From: Marinimicrococcus flavescens
GTDB lineage: Bacteria > Pseudomonadota > Alphaproteobacteria > Geminicoccales > Geminicoccaceae
Direction: 5' to 3'
DNA: 64,000 bases
Assembly (NCBI GenBank): GCA_029211145.1
Contig: JARGEQ010000135.1
Span: forward strand, 1-64,000
The notes beneath the pieces were generated by a model. The model saw only the letters and a list, made by a program, of their open reading frames with translations. It was not told the origin of the DNA and did not search any database. This document shows positions 28,640 to 38,481 of the stretch, piece after piece. The position numbers and the translations under genes are program-made. The first letter of the stretch is position 1; each line of letters starts with the position of its first letter.

Positions 28640-28985
28640 ACCATGAAATCTTCAAGTCCCGTTCTTCCGTTCTTGCCCGGGAAGTATCGGGACCATCGCT
28701 TGTCGAGCGAACGATGGTCGGGTGCCGGCCGTCGCAAGGTGGCACAAGAAGAAGCCGCCGGCGCCGGAGCCGACTCCCGACAGGTCGTTTGAGGCGTGTT
28801 GTTGTCGTCTGCGCCCCGCGTTCTTCGTGACCGGCGCGCATGCCGGAAGGCCGGCTGGATGGAGGAGAGAAACATTACTGGCACGGCTGGCAGCCGCGGG
28901 CGGCCCTGGCGGCCCGTGAGGCATGCCGGGGCGGAGCCTTGCCGCAAAGCGGGGCGTCGGTCCGCGAGCGGCGGAGGGTGCGGCC
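28640..28985 (+). other. Long leader of the dcw cluster; no mraZ
   Basis: No convincing gene. MraZ, usually the first dcw gene, would be about 150 residues with conserved DxKGR and LxR motifs; neither appears in any frame. A perfect 8-bp stem GACCATCG / CGATGGTC (28691-28698 and 28712-28719) closes a 13-base loop. A tandem CCGTTCTT CCGTTCTT lies near 28660. The last 12 bases contain GGAGG for rsmH. Confidence 0.6.
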
Positions 28986-29984
28986 ATGGCTGAGCAGCCT
29001 GCCACGAGCCTGAGCCATCTGCCGGTGATGCTGGACGAGGTGCTCGATGCGGTGGCGCCGCGCGACGGCGAGACCGTCGTCGACGCCACGTTTGGCGGCG
29101 GCGGCTACAGCCGTGCCCTGCTCGCCCGCGCCGCCTGCAGGCTCGTCGGCATCGACCGCGATCCGGCCGCCGTCGCGCGGGGCTCGGCGCTCGCCGCCGA
29201 CGAGCCGCGCTTTTCCATGCTCGAGGGCCGTTTCGGCGACGTCGCCGGGCTGCTGGCCGAGGCCGGCCACGGGCAGGTGGATGCGATCGTCGCCGATATT
29301 GGCCTCTCCAGCTACCAGCTCGACGATCCGACGCGCGGCTTCGGCTTTTCCGGTGAAGGGCCGCTCGACATGCGCATGGGCGGCGAGGGGCCGAGTGCCG
29401 CCGATCTGCTGGCCTCCCTCGACGAGCGCGAGATCGCCGACATTCTCTGGCGCTACGGCGACGAGAGCGATTCCCGGCGGATCGCCCGGGCCATCGTGCG
29501 CCGCCGCGCCGAAGCGCCGATCCGCACCACCCGCGAGCTGCACGGCCTGGTGCTGGCCGCCAAGGGCGGCAAGCACGGGCCCAAGGATCCGGCGACGCGC
29601 ACCTTCCAGGCGCTGCGGATCGCCGTGAACGACGAGCTGGGCGAGCTGGAGCGCCTGCTTGCCTCCTCGCTCGACCTGCTGCGGCCGGGCGGCCGGCTGG
29701 TGGTGGTCTCGTTCCATTCCGGCGAGGACCGGATCGTCAAGCAGTTCGTCGATGGCTCCGGCGGCAAGACCGTGCAGCGTTCGCGGCATCTGCCGCCGAC
29801 CGTCGCGGCGGCACCCCGCCTGCGCTGGGTCAGGCGCGGCGCCATCAAGCCCGGCGCCGCCGAGGTGGCGCGCAACCCGCGTGCCCGCTCGGCCCGGCTG
29901 CGCGTCGCCGTGCGCCTGGCCGATGGCGAGGACGAGGACAGTCACATGGGCAGGGCGGGCCCCAACGAGCGGAGGGTGGCATGA
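28986..29984 (+). CDS. rsmH: 16S rRNA (cytosine-1402-N4)-methyltransferase
   Basis: A 332-residue SAM-dependent methyltransferase (also called MraW) that modifies C1402 in the ribosomal decoding centre. HLPVMLDEVL at the start, ATFGGGGYS (SAM loop, about 34-42), IGLSSYQLDDPTRGFGF and GRLVVVSFHSGEDRIVKQF are all classic. ATG 28986 has GGAGG upstream; a longer start at 28923 would add residues not found in the family. It is first in the dcw cluster here. Its TGA overlaps ftsL (ATGA). Confidence 0.96.
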   Translation: MAEQPATSLSHLPVMLDEVLDAVAPRDGETVVDATFGGGGYSRALLARAACRLVGIDRDPAAVARGSALAADEPRFSMLEGRFGDVAGLLAEAGHGQVDAIVADIGLSSYQLDDPTRGFGFSGEGPLDMRMGGEGPSAADLLASLDEREIADILWRYGDESDSRRIARAIVRRRAEAPIRTTRELHGLVLAAKGGKHGPKDPATRTFQALRIAVNDELGELERLLASSLDLLRPGGRLVVVSFHSGEDRIVKQFVDGSGGKTVQRSRHLPPTVAAAPRLRWVRRGAIKPGAAEVARNPRARSARLRVAVRLADGEDEDSHMGRAGPNERRVA

Positions 29985-30328
29985 GCGCGCGTTATTCGAT
30001 CGCGGCCCTGGCGCTGGCGGTCGCCGCGGCCGGCACCGTCTACCAGCTCAAATACTCGGTGCGCGAGCGCGAGGGGTCGCTGTGGCGGCTGCGCGCGGCG
30101 GTCCAGGAGGAGGTCTGGCGCATCCGCACGCTCGAGGCCGACCTCGCCTTCCTGACCCGCCCGGAGCGGCTGGCGCTGCAGGCGCCGCAGCTCGGCATGG
30201 TGCCGGTCACGCCCGAGGCGCTGGCCCGCCTCGAGGACATTCCGCGCGTCGACCAGATCCCCGTCGCGGTGATCGGCGGGGTCACGCCGGTCAGTGCCGT
30301 TCCCGTGCCCCGGCCGGCGCGGCGATGA
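29981..30328 (+). CDS. ftsL: Cell division protein FtsL
   Basis: A 115-residue bitopic protein: short cytoplasmic start, one helix (about 6-24), then a leucine-zipper-like periplasmic helix (REREGSLWRLRAAVQEEVWRIRTLEADLAFL in pieces) and a Pro-rich tail. Size, topology and place between rsmH and ftsI identify FtsL, which with FtsB and FtsQ activates the septal synthase FtsWI. Sequence similarity in this family is low, so context matters. ATGA overlaps at both ends. Confidence 0.85.
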   Translation: MSARYSIAALALAVAAAGTVYQLKYSVREREGSLWRLRAAVQEEVWRIRTLEADLAFLTRPERLALQAPQLGMVPVTPEALARLEDIPRVDQIPVAVIGGVTPVSAVPVPRPARR

Positions 30329-32058
30329 AGGCGGCGATCGAGCATCTCGCCAACCGCCAGCTCGACCCTTCGCTCTCCCGGGCGCGGGGCCGCCTGCGCT
30401 TCGTGGGCTGCGTCTTCGCGGTGGCCTTCGCCAGCATCGCCATCCGCCTGGTCGATATGCTGCCCGAGGAGCCGGTGCTGCGCGAGGCGCCGGCGCAGGC
30501 GGCCGTCAACCCGCGGGCGCGTCCGCCGATCCTCGACCGCAACGGCACCCTTCTCGCCACCGATCTCAAGGTGGCCTCGGTCTATGCCGACCCCAGCCTG
30601 ATCCGCGATCTCGAGGGCACTGCCCGGAAGCTCTCGCAGGTTCTCGTCGGGGTCGAGGCCGAGCCGCTGCTGCGCCGCCTGCGCGCCGGCAAGCGGTTCG
30701 CCTGGGTCAAGCACCAGATCACCCCGCGCGAGGAGGAGGCGGTGCTGCGCCTGGGTCTGCCGGGCGTCGCCTTCCAGTTCGCCGAGCACCGGGTCTATCC
30801 CAAGGAGGCCACCGCCAGCCATGTGGTGGGCTTCGTCGACATCGACAATCGCGGGCTGGGCGGCATCGAATATGCGCTCGACAGCGGCAGCCTCGCCGAC
30901 CGCGACCGCACCGAGCCTCTCAGGCTGAGCCTCGACCTGCGGGTCCAGCACGCGGTGCTCGACGAGATGCGCGGCGCCATGGACCGGTTCCAGGCGGTGG
31001 GCGCCTGCGGCATCGTCATGGACGTCCGCACCGGCGAGCTGCTCTCGATGGTGAGCCTGCCGGACTTCGACCCCAACCACGTCGACAAGGCGGGCAGCGA
31101 GCAGCGCAAGAACCGCTGCTCGGGCCAGACCTACGAGCTGGGCTCGCTCTTCAAGATCTTCAGCACGGCGGTGGCCCTCGACAGCGGCCGGATCAAGATC
31201 AGCGACCGCTTCGACGCGACCCGGCCTCTGCGTATCGGCCGCCACACGATCCGCGACGACCACGCCAAGAAGCGCTGGCTGAGCGTGCCCGAGATCTTCA
31301 TGTACTCGTCCAATATCGGCACCGCCAAGATGGTGTTCGACGCGGGCGGCGGCGAGGCCATGAAGGACTTCCTCGGGCGGCTCGGCCTGCTCGAGCGCGG
31401 CAGTCTCGAGGTGCCCGAGCTGGCGAGCCCGCAGGTGCCCTCCCGTTGGCCGGAGGTCACCACCGCCACCGTCTCCTTCGGCCACGGCATCGCCGTGACG
31501 CCGCTGCAGTTCGTGGAGGCCATGGCGACGCTCAGCAATGACGGCGCGCGGGTGCGGCCGACCTTGCTGCGGGTGGACGATCCGGCCGCCGTGCCCCGCA
31601 CGCCGGTGGTGCGCCCGGAGGTGGTGGACGACGTGCGCTGGATGATGTGGCTCACCGTCGCGGAGGGCACCGGCAGCCGCGCCGGGGTCGACGGCTATCT
31701 GGTGGGCGGCAAGACGGGCAGCGCCGACAAGGTCGACTACGAGCGCGGCGGCTACCGCAAGAACGCGATCATCGCCTCCTTTGCCGGCGTGTTCCCCATC
31801 GAGGACCCGCGCTATGCCGTGCTCGTGATGCTGGACGAGCCGCGGGGCGACAAGGGCACCTACGGGTTCCGCTATGGCGGCTGGACCGCGGCCCCGGTGG
31901 TCTCCTCGATCATCAGCCGGGCCGGGCCGCTGCTGGGGGTGCAGCCGTCGACCCGCGAGGCCGGCGAGATCATGGAGGCGCGGCGCGCGCGGGTGCTGCC
32001 GTCGGCCGGGGACAAGCAGCGGGAGAAGGCGGTTGCGGCTAACGGCGCTGGGCGGTGA
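30325..32058 (+). CDS. ftsI: Septal peptidoglycan transpeptidase FtsI (PBP3)
   Basis: A 577-residue class B penicillin-binding protein that crosslinks septal peptidoglycan. After one N-terminal helix (about 29-48) come the dimerisation domain and the transpeptidase domain. The catalytic motifs are SLFK (Ser274, Lys277; GSLFKIF), SSN (328-330) and KTG (463-465; GGKTGS). Length and motif spacing match FtsI. It works with FtsW encoded downstream. ATG overlaps the ftsL stop. Confidence 0.96.
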   Translation: MKAAIEHLANRQLDPSLSRARGRLRFVGCVFAVAFASIAIRLVDMLPEEPVLREAPAQAAVNPRARPPILDRNGTLLATDLKVASVYADPSLIRDLEGTARKLSQVLVGVEAEPLLRRLRAGKRFAWVKHQITPREEEAVLRLGLPGVAFQFAEHRVYPKEATASHVVGFVDIDNRGLGGIEYALDSGSLADRDRTEPLRLSLDLRVQHAVLDEMRGAMDRFQAVGACGIVMDVRTGELLSMVSLPDFDPNHVDKAGSEQRKNRCSGQTYELGSLFKIFSTAVALDSGRIKISDRFDATRPLRIGRHTIRDDHAKKRWLSVPEIFMYSSNIGTAKMVFDAGGGEAMKDFLGRLGLLERGSLEVPELASPQVPSRWPEVTTATVSFGHGIAVTPLQFVEAMATLSNDGARVRPTLLRVDDPAAVPRTPVVRPEVVDDVRWMMWLTVAEGTGSRAGVDGYLVGGKTGSADKVDYERGGYRKNAIIASFAGVFPIEDPRYAVLVMLDEPRGDKGTYGFRYGGWTAAPVVSSIISRAGPLLGVQPSTREAGEIMEARRARVLPSAGDKQREKAVAANGAGR

Positions 32059-33490
32059 GGAGAGCCGGCTGAGCGGTGCCGGCGATGTCGAGGTAACGGG
32101 TCTCACGGCCGATTCGCGCGAGGTGCGCCCGGGCTTCCTGTTCGCCGCCCTGGCCGGGAGCCGCACCGACGGGCGCCGCTTCGTCGACGACGCGCTGGCG
32201 CGCGGCGCGGTGGCGGTGCTGGGCGATCGCTCGCTGGCCGGGCGGGACCTGGGCGTGCCGGTGCTCGCCAGCGAGCAGCCGCGGCGCGCCTTCGCCCTGG
32301 CCGCCGCCCGCTTCCACGAGCGCCAGCCGGCTTTCGTGGCCGCCGTCACCGGCACCAACGGCAAGACCTCCATCGCCGGCTTTGCCCGCCAGCTCTGGGA
32401 GCGGCTCGGCCAGCCGGCCGGCAGCGTCGGCACGCTCGGCGTGATCTCGCCCGCTGGCGAGCGGCCGCTGCCGCTCACCACGCCGGACCCGGCGAGCCTG
32501 CACGCGATCCTCCGCGAGCTCGCCGAGGCAGGCGTCGATCACGCGGTCATCGAGGCCTCGAGCCATGCCCTCGACCAGCACCGCGTCGACGGCGTGCGCC
32601 TTGGCGCCGCCGCCTTCAGCAACATCACCCGCGACCATTTCGACTATCACGGCAGCTTCGAGGCCTATCTTGCCGCCAAGACACGCCTGTTCGGCGAGCT
32701 GCTGCCCGCCGGCGCCACCGCGGTCCTCAACGCCGACGTGCCGGAATATGCCGGTCTGGCGGATCTCGCCCGCACACGCGGCGTCACCGTCCTCGACTAT
32801 GGCCGCAACGCGCGGTCGCTGCGCCTTCTGGGCCAGGAGATGAGCCCCCTGGGCCAGCGCCTCGAGCTGGAGCTGCTGGGGCACCGCGCCACGGTCGAGA
32901 GCGCCCTCGTGGGCTCCTTCCAGGCCCATAACCTGCTGGCCGCAGCCGGCCTCGTGATCGCTGGCGGTGCCGCACCCCAAGCGCTGCTGCCGCATCTGGG
33001 CGCGGTGGCGGGGGCGCGCGGCCGGATGGAGCTGGCCGTCCGGCTGGCAAGCGGTGCGGCAGCCTTCGTCGACTACGCCCACACGCCCGACGCGCTGGAG
33101 CAGGCGCTCAGGGCGCTGCGGGCGCACAGCCGGGGGAAGATCGTGGTGATCTTCGGCTGCGGCGGCGACCGCGACGCCGGCAAGCGGCCGATCATGGGCG
33201 CGATCGCCGCGCGGCTGGCCGACCGGGTGATCGTCACCGACGACAATCCGCGCAGCGAGGATCCGGCGGCGATCCGCGCCGCCATCATGGCAGCCTGCCC
33301 GGGAGCAACGGAGATCGGCGACCGCGCCGAGGCGATCCGCGCCGGCCTTGCCGGACTGGCCCCGGGTGATCTCCTGCTGGTGGCCGGCAAGGGCCACGAG
33401 AGCGGCCAGACGGTGGCCGGCGTCACCCATCCCTTCGACGACCGCGAGGTCGTGCAGCGGCTGGCAGCCGGCCTGGGGAGCGCCCCTTGA
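32033..33490 (+). CDS. murE: UDP-MurNAc-tripeptide synthetase (meso-DAP adding)
   Basis: A 485-residue Mur ligase that adds meso-diaminopimelate to UDP-MurNAc-L-Ala-D-Glu in the cytoplasm. The ATP loop is VTGTNGKTS, with HRVDGVRLGAAAFSNITRDHFDYH and DYAHTPDAL. The DNPR motif (TDDNPRSEDP) marks meso-DAP rather than lysine as substrate, consistent with lysA nearby. The start is TTG 32033 with GGAG seven bases upstream, 26 bases inside ftsI in another frame. It overlaps murF by TTGA. Confidence 0.95.
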   Translation: MRLTALGGEESRLSGAGDVEVTGLTADSREVRPGFLFAALAGSRTDGRRFVDDALARGAVAVLGDRSLAGRDLGVPVLASEQPRRAFALAAARFHERQPAFVAAVTGTNGKTSIAGFARQLWERLGQPAGSVGTLGVISPAGERPLPLTTPDPASLHAILRELAEAGVDHAVIEASSHALDQHRVDGVRLGAAAFSNITRDHFDYHGSFEAYLAAKTRLFGELLPAGATAVLNADVPEYAGLADLARTRGVTVLDYGRNARSLRLLGQEMSPLGQRLELELLGHRATVESALVGSFQAHNLLAAAGLVIAGGAAPQALLPHLGAVAGARGRMELAVRLASGAAAFVDYAHTPDALEQALRALRAHSRGKIVVIFGCGGDRDAGKRPIMGAIAARLADRVIVTDDNPRSEDPAAIRAAIMAACPGATEIGDRAEAIRAGLAGLAPGDLLLVAGKGHESGQTVAGVTHPFDDREVVQRLAAGLGSAP

Positions 33491-34908
33491 GCCGCCTGTG
33501 GACCGCTGCCGCCGCCGCCGCCGCCACCGGCGGCCGGGTCGCCGGCGACTGGGCGGTCGACTCCGTCTCGATCGACACCCGCAGCCTGGGCGGCTCGGCC
33601 CTGTTCGTGGCGCTCAGGGGCGAGAACCGCGACGGCCATGCCTTCGTCGGCCAGGCCCTGGCGGCAAATGCGGTGGCGATGGTCTCGCGGGTCGAGCCGG
33701 GCTGGCCGGTCGAGCGGCTCCTCGTGGTCGAGGACACGCTGGCCGGCCTCGAGGCGCTGGGGCGGGCAGGGCGCCAGCGCTCCACGGCACGGATCCTCGG
33801 CGTCACCGGCAGCGTCGGCAAGACCGGCACCAAGGAGGCGCTGCGCCATGTCCTCTCGGAGCAGGCCGCGGCTCATGCCAGCGCCGCCAGCTACAACAAT
33901 CACTGGGGCGTGCCGCTGAGCCTCGCGCGACTGCCGCAGGAGGCCGCCTTCGGGGTCTTCGAGATGGGCATGAACCATGCGGGCGAGCTCAGCGCGCTCA
34001 CCGCCATGGTCCGCCCGCACGTGGCCCTGGTGACCTGGATCGCCCCCGCACATCTCGAATATTTCGGCAGCGAGGAGGCGATCGCCGACGCCAAGGGCGA
34101 GATCTTCGAGGGGCTGGAGCCCGGCGGTGCCGCCGTGCTGCCCCGGGACAGCGCGCATTTCGAGCGCCTCGCCGGCCACGCTGCGCGCCATGGCGGCAGG
34201 ATCACCGCCTTCGGCCGCCACGAGGCCAGCCAGTGGCGGCTGCTCGACGCCCGGATCGGCGCGAAGGACAGCCGGGTGCGCGCGCAGACGCCCCTCGGAC
34301 CCATGAGCTTTCGGGTGGGTATCGGCGGCGCCCACTGGGTCACGAATGCGCTGGCGGTGCTGGCGGCGGTCCACGAGGCAGGGGGCGACGTCCGGTGCGC
34401 CGCGGCTTCGCTGGCAAGCCTGCGGCCGCCGCCGGGCCGCGGCGCGCGCCACATCGTCCGGCTCGAGAAGGGCACCGCCCTCCTGCTCGACGAATCCTAC
34501 AACGCCAACCCGGTCTCGATGCGGGCCGCCCTCGACCTGCTCGGCCGGGCGCCGGGCCGCCGGCTCGCCGCCCTGGGCGACATGCTGGAGCTGGGCGAGC
34601 ATTCGGCCGCGCTGCACGCGGGACTGGCGGATGCCATCGCGCTCGCCGGTGTCGATCGCGTCTTCACCTGTGGGCCCATGATGGACTATCTGCACCGGGC
34701 CTTGCCGGGGAGCCGGCGTGGCGACCACACCCAGGACTCGTCCACCCTCGTCCCTTGCCTGAGGCAGGCCCTGCGACCGGGAGACGTGCTGCTCGTGAAG
34801 GGCTCGCTCGGCAGCCGGATGGCGCGCATCGTCGATGCGCTCACCGCCCCGCCCGACGATCAGGCACTCCCCGGCCCGGGCCCGGCGCATGCCGGCGGGG
34901 AACGGTAG
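33487..34908 (+). CDS. murF: UDP-MurNAc-tripeptide--D-Ala-D-Ala ligase
   Basis: A 473-residue Mur ligase completing the pentapeptide by adding D-Ala-D-Ala. The P-loop is [36 protein letters not shown] and [12 protein letters not shown] are MurF-specific. An Ala run follows the start. The start codon TTG overlaps the murE TGA, so synthesis is coupled and weakly initiated. The D-Ala-D-Ala substrate comes from ddl in the same cluster. Only four bases separate it from mraY. Confidence 0.95.
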   Translation: MSRLWTAAAAAAATGGRVAGDWAVDSVSIDTRSLGGSALFVALRGENRDGHAFVGQALAANAVAMVSRVEPGWPVERLLVVEDTLAGLEALGRAGRQRSTARILGVTGSVGKTGTKEALRHVLSEQAAAHASAASYNNHWGVPLSLARLPQEAAFGVFEMGMNHAGELSALTAMVRPHVALVTWIAPAHLEYFGSEEAIADAKGEIFEGLEPGGAAVLPRDSAHFERLAGHAARHGGRITAFGRHEASQWRLLDARIGAKDSRVRAQTPLGPMSFRVGIGGAHWVTNALAVLAAVHEAGGDVRCAAASLASLRPPPGRGARHIVRLEKGTALLLDESYNANPVSMRAALDLLGRAPGRRLAALGDMLELGEHSAALHAGLADAIALAGVDRVFTCGPMMDYLHRALPGSRRGDHTQDSSTLVPCLRQALRPGDVLLVKGSLGSRMARIVDALTAPPDDQALPGPGPAHAGGER

Positions 34909-34912
34909 GAAC

Positions 34913-36001
34913 ATGCTCTATCATCTGCTCTTCCCCCTCTCCGAACATGTCGGCCTCTTCAACCTCTTTCGCTACCTGACCTTCCGCACCGGCGGCGCGG
35001 TGATGACGGCGCTGTTCTTGAGCTTCATGATCGGCCCGCCGCTGATCCGCTGGCTCCGGGTCAAGCAGAAGTTCGGCCAGCCGATCCGCTCCGACGGGCC
35101 GGAATCGCACCTGCTCACCAAGCAGGGCACGCCCACCATGGGCGGCGTGCTGATCCTCCTGGCGCTGGCCACCTCGACGCTGCTCTGGTCGGATCTGACC
35201 AACGGCTATGTCTGGGTGATCCTGCTGGTGACGCTGGGCTATGGCGGGATCGGCTTCCTCGACGACTATCTCAAGGTCACCAGGCGCTCGAGCGGCGGCC
35301 TGCCCGGCCGGCTCAAGCTCCTGGGCCAGACCGGCATCGCCCTGCTCGCGGCGATCGCCGTGGTGCAGCTCAACGGCGGCCCCACCGCCACCGCGCTGAT
35401 GGTGCCCGTCTTCAAGGACCTGATGGTCCCGCTGGGCCTGCTGTTCCCGGTCTTCGCCTGTCTCGTGATGGTCGGCGCCTCCAACGCCGTGAACCTCACC
35501 GACGGGCTGGACGGGCTGGCGATCGTGCCGGTGATGATCGCCGCCGGCTGCTTCGGGCTGATCGCCTGGCTGGTGGGCAACGTCATCTTCTCCGGCTATC
35601 TGGGCATTCCCTACGTGGCAGGCGCCGGCGAGCTCGCCGTCTTCTGCGGCGCGATGGTGGGCGCTTCCCTGGGCTTTCTCTGGTTCAACGCGCCGCCCGC
35701 CATGGTCTTCATGGGCGATACCGGCTCGCTCGCGACCGGCGGGGCGCTGGGCGCCGTGGCCGTGGTGGTCAAGCACGAGCTGGTGCTGGCGGTGATCGGC
35801 GGCCTCTTCGTCCTCGAGGCCGTCTCGGTGATCGTCCAGGTCGCTTCCTTCAAGCTCACCGGCAAGCGCGTGTTCCGCATGGCGCCGTTGCACCACCATT
35901 TCGAGAAGAAGGGCTGGAAGGAGCCGACCATCGTGATCCGCTTTTGGATCATCGCGCTGGTCCTGGCGCTGATCGGCCTTTCCACCCTGAAGCTGCGGTG
36001 A
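34913..36001 (+). CDS. mraY: Phospho-MurNAc-pentapeptide transferase
   Basis: A 362-residue inner-membrane enzyme with about ten helices that moves phospho-MurNAc-pentapeptide onto undecaprenyl phosphate (lipid I). Catalytic Asp pair in GFLDDYLK, third Asp in [10 protein letters not shown], and the MraY-specific [14 protein letters not shown] loop near the end are all present; [14 protein letters not shown] is also typical. Start ATG follows GGTAGGA. Its TGA overlaps the murD GTG. Confidence 0.97.
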   Translation: MLYHLLFPLSEHVGLFNLFRYLTFRTGGAVMTALFLSFMIGPPLIRWLRVKQKFGQPIRSDGPESHLLTKQGTPTMGGVLILLALATSTLLWSDLTNGYVWVILLVTLGYGGIGFLDDYLKVTRRSSGGLPGRLKLLGQTGIALLAAIAVVQLNGGPTATALMVPVFKDLMVPLGLLFPVFACLVMVGASNAVNLTDGLDGLAIVPVMIAAGCFGLIAWLVGNVIFSGYLGIPYVAGAGELAVFCGAMVGASLGFLWFNAPPAMVFMGDTGSLATGGALGAVAVVVKHELVLAVIGGLFVLEAVSVIVQVASFKLTGKRVFRMAPLHHHFEKKGWKEPTIVIRFWIIALVLALIGLSTLKLR

Positions 36002-37377
36002 CGGCGATGGCGGGGCTCGGGCTGGAGCGGCTGGCAGGGCGCCGGGTGGGCGTGCTGGGGCTCGCCCGGAGCGGCATCGCCGCCGGCCGTGCGCTGGCGC
36101 GGGCCGGAGCCGAGGTGCTGGCTTTCGACGACCGCCCGCAGGCGGCCGCAGGCTTCGCGGCCGGCACGCGAGAGGACATCCCGGGTCTCGCCCTGCTGGT
36201 GGTGAGCCCCGGCGTGCCGCTCACCCATCCGGCGCCGCACGCGGTGATCGTGGCGGCGCGCGCCGCCGGGGTGCCGGTTACCGGCGACATCGAGCTCTTC
36301 GCCACGAGCCTCGCCGGGCCGCGCCCGATCCTCGCCATCACCGGCACCAACGGCAAGTCGACCACAACCGCGCTCGTGCACCATCTGCTGCACGCTGCCG
36401 GACGGCCCGCGCAGATGGGCGGCAATATAGGGCGCGCCGTCTTCGATCTGGCGCCGGGCCCGGCCGACGAGGCGCTGGTGCTCGAGCTCTCCTCCTACCA
36501 GCTCGACCTGTGCGAGACGCTGCGCTGCCGCGTCGCCGCGTGGCTCAACCTGACGCCCGACCATCTCGACCGGCATGGCGGCATGGAAGGCTATGCTGCC
36601 GCCAAGCGGCGCATCTTCCGCAACCAGCAGCCGGGCGACACGGCGGTGGTGGCCATCGACGACGCGCCCTCGCGCGCCCTGGCCGACGAGCTGGCGGCGG
36701 CCGGCCGGCGGGTGCTGCGGGTGAGCTCGCTGGGGCCGGTGCGGGCCGGCGTGGGGGTCGAGGAGGGCATTCTTCTCGACGGGCTGGACGGTCCGCCGGT
36801 GGCGGTAGCCGACCTGCGCGGCCTCGCCACCCTGCGCGGCCGCCACAACCAGCAAAACGTCGCCGCGGCCTACGCCATGCTGCGCGCCTTCAAGCTGGCA
36901 CCGGAAGAGGCGGTGCGGGGCCTCGAGAGCTTCGCCGGCCTGCCGCACCGCACCGAGGAGGTCGGACGGATCGGCCCGGTGCTGTTCGTCAACGACAGCA
37001 AGGCCACCAACCCGGAATCGGCCACCAAGAGCCTCGCCAGCTTCAGCGACATCTTCTGGATCGCCGGCGGCGTCGCCAAGGAGGGCGGCTTCGCGACGCT
37101 CCTGCCGCATCTGGGCGCGGTGCGCCGGGCCTACCTGATCGGGGTGGCCGCACCGGCGATGGCGGCGGCACTTGGGGGCAGGGTGCCCCTCGTCGAGGTC
37201 GGCACGCTCGAGGAGGCGGTGGCCATGGCCCATGCCGACGCCCAGGCCTCGGGCCTCGCCGAGCCGGTCGTGCTGCTGGCCCCGGCCTGCGCCTCCTTCG
37301 ATCAGTTCACCAGCTTCGAGGCGCGCGGCGATGCCTTCCGCGCGCTGGTCGCGGCGCGCATGACGGGAGAGCGCTGA
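35998..37377 (+). CDS. murD: UDP-MurNAc-L-alanine--D-glutamate ligase
   Basis: A 459-residue Mur ligase adding D-Glu. A Rossmann-like start ([17 protein letters not shown]), P-loop [39 protein letters not shown] and [11 protein letters not shown] are all present. I take the GTG at 35998, which overlaps the mraY TGA (GTGA); ATG 36007 three codons later is the alternative. Three bases separate its stop from ftsW. Confidence 0.95.
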   Translation: MTAMAGLGLERLAGRRVGVLGLARSGIAAGRALARAGAEVLAFDDRPQAAAGFAAGTREDIPGLALLVVSPGVPLTHPAPHAVIVAARAAGVPVTGDIELFATSLAGPRPILAITGTNGKSTTTALVHHLLHAAGRPAQMGGNIGRAVFDLAPGPADEALVLELSSYQLDLCETLRCRVAAWLNLTPDHLDRHGGMEGYAAAKRRIFRNQQPGDTAVVAIDDAPSRALADELAAAGRRVLRVSSLGPVRAGVGVEEGILLDGLDGPPVAVADLRGLATLRGRHNQQNVAAAYAMLRAFKLAPEEAVRGLESFAGLPHRTEEVGRIGPVLFVNDSKATNPESATKSLASFSDIFWIAGGVAKEGGFATLLPHLGAVRRAYLIGVAAPAMAAALGGRVPLVEVGTLEEAVAMAHADAQASGLAEPVVLLAPACASFDQFTSFEARGDAFRALVAARMTGER

Positions 37378-37380
37378 GCC

Positions 37381-38481
37381 ATGTTCTCGCGAACCGACCG
37401 CTCGATCCTCGGCGACTGGTGGTGGACCGTCGACCGCACGATGCTCACCGGGCTGGGCATGCTGGCGGTGCTGGGCGTGATCATCGTCTTCGCGGCGAGC
37501 CCGCCGGTGGCTGCCACCCTCGGCCTCGACGGCAGCTTCTTCATCACCAAGCACGTCATCTTTCTGCTCCCCGCCGCCGCCTTGATGTTCGGCGCCTCGG
37601 TGCTGGCGCCGCGCGGCGTGCTGCGCCTGGGCCTGCTGATGATGGCGCTGTTCGGCTTCATGCTGGTGCTGGCCCCGTTCTTCGGCGCGGAGATCAAGGG
37701 CGCGCGGCGCTGGATCTCGGTGGCCGGCACGCCGCTCCAGCCCAGCGAGTTCGTCAAGCCGGCGCTGGCGGTGGTCACCGCCTGGCTGCTCTCGCGCCGC
37801 CAGGGCCTGTGGGGCATGCCCGAGTCCCTCCTCGTGGCCGGCGCCGTGATCGGCCTCCTGCTGATGCAGCCCGATCTCGGCATGGTGGCCATCGTGGGCC
37901 TGGTCTACATGATCCAGCTCTTCGTCGCGGGCCTGCCGTGGATCGTGGTGGTGGTGGCGGCGGTGCTCGCGGCGGGCGGCGCGTTTCTGGCCTACGAGGC
38001 CTTCCCGCACGTCCAGAGCCGCGTCGACATGTTCCTGGACCCCGAGACGGTCGGCTACCAGGTGGAGAAGGCGCTGCGGGCCGTGGCCTCGGGCGGCCTG
38101 TTCGGCCGGGGACCGGGCGAGGGCGTGGAGAAGTTCCTGCTGCCCGACGCCCACACCGACTTCGTCTTCGCCGCCGCCGCCGAGGAGTTCGGCATCTTCT
38201 TCTGCCTGATCATCGTGGCGCTGTTCCTCTCGCTGCTGCTGCGCGGCATCTGGCGGGTTCACGAGGCCGGCGACCGGTTCGTCCAGCTCGCGGCCACCGG
38301 GCTGGTGTGCCAGTTCGGCCTGCAGGCGCTGATCAACATGGCGGTGAACCTCAACCTCATGCCGACCAAGGGCATGACGCTGCCCTTCATCAGCTATGGC
38401 GGCTCCTCGATGCTGGCGCTGGCGCTCGGCATGGGCATGCTGCTGGCGCTGACCCGGCGCAACGCCAGGCTGGAGAGCTAG
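37381..38481 (+). CDS. ftsW: Septal peptidoglycan polymerase FtsW
   Basis: A 366-residue SEDS-family glycosyltransferase with about ten helices that polymerises lipid II at the septum with FtsI. SEDS features: GARRWISVAG, QPSEFVKPALAV, MQPDLGMVAIV, the long periplasmic loop with SGGLFGRGPGEGVEKFLLPDAHTDFVFA in pieces (catalytic Asp region), and MPTKGMTLPFISYGGSS near the end. ATG follows GGGAGAG. murG begins at the base after its stop. Confidence 0.96.
   Translation: MFSRTDRSILGDWWWTVDRTMLTGLGMLAVLGVIIVFAASPPVAATLGLDGSFFITKHVIFLLPAAALMFGASVLAPRGVLRLGLLMMALFGFMLVLAPFFGAEIKGARRWISVAGTPLQPSEFVKPALAVVTAWLLSRRQGLWGMPESLLVAGAVIGLLLMQPDLGMVAIVGLVYMIQLFVAGLPWIVVVVAAVLAAGGAFLAYEAFPHVQSRVDMFLDPETVGYQVEKALRAVASGGLFGRGPGEGVEKFLLPDAHTDFVFAAAAEEFGIFFCLIIVALFLSLLLRGIWRVHEAGDRFVQLAATGLVCQFGLQALINMAVNLNLMPTKGMTLPFISYGGSSMLALALGMGMLLALTRRNARLES

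Noticed and set aside
28643..28792. Possible 49-residue gene in the dcw leader
   Set aside because: Its ATG lies before the predicted transcript start, has no ribosome site, and the product has no recognisable features.
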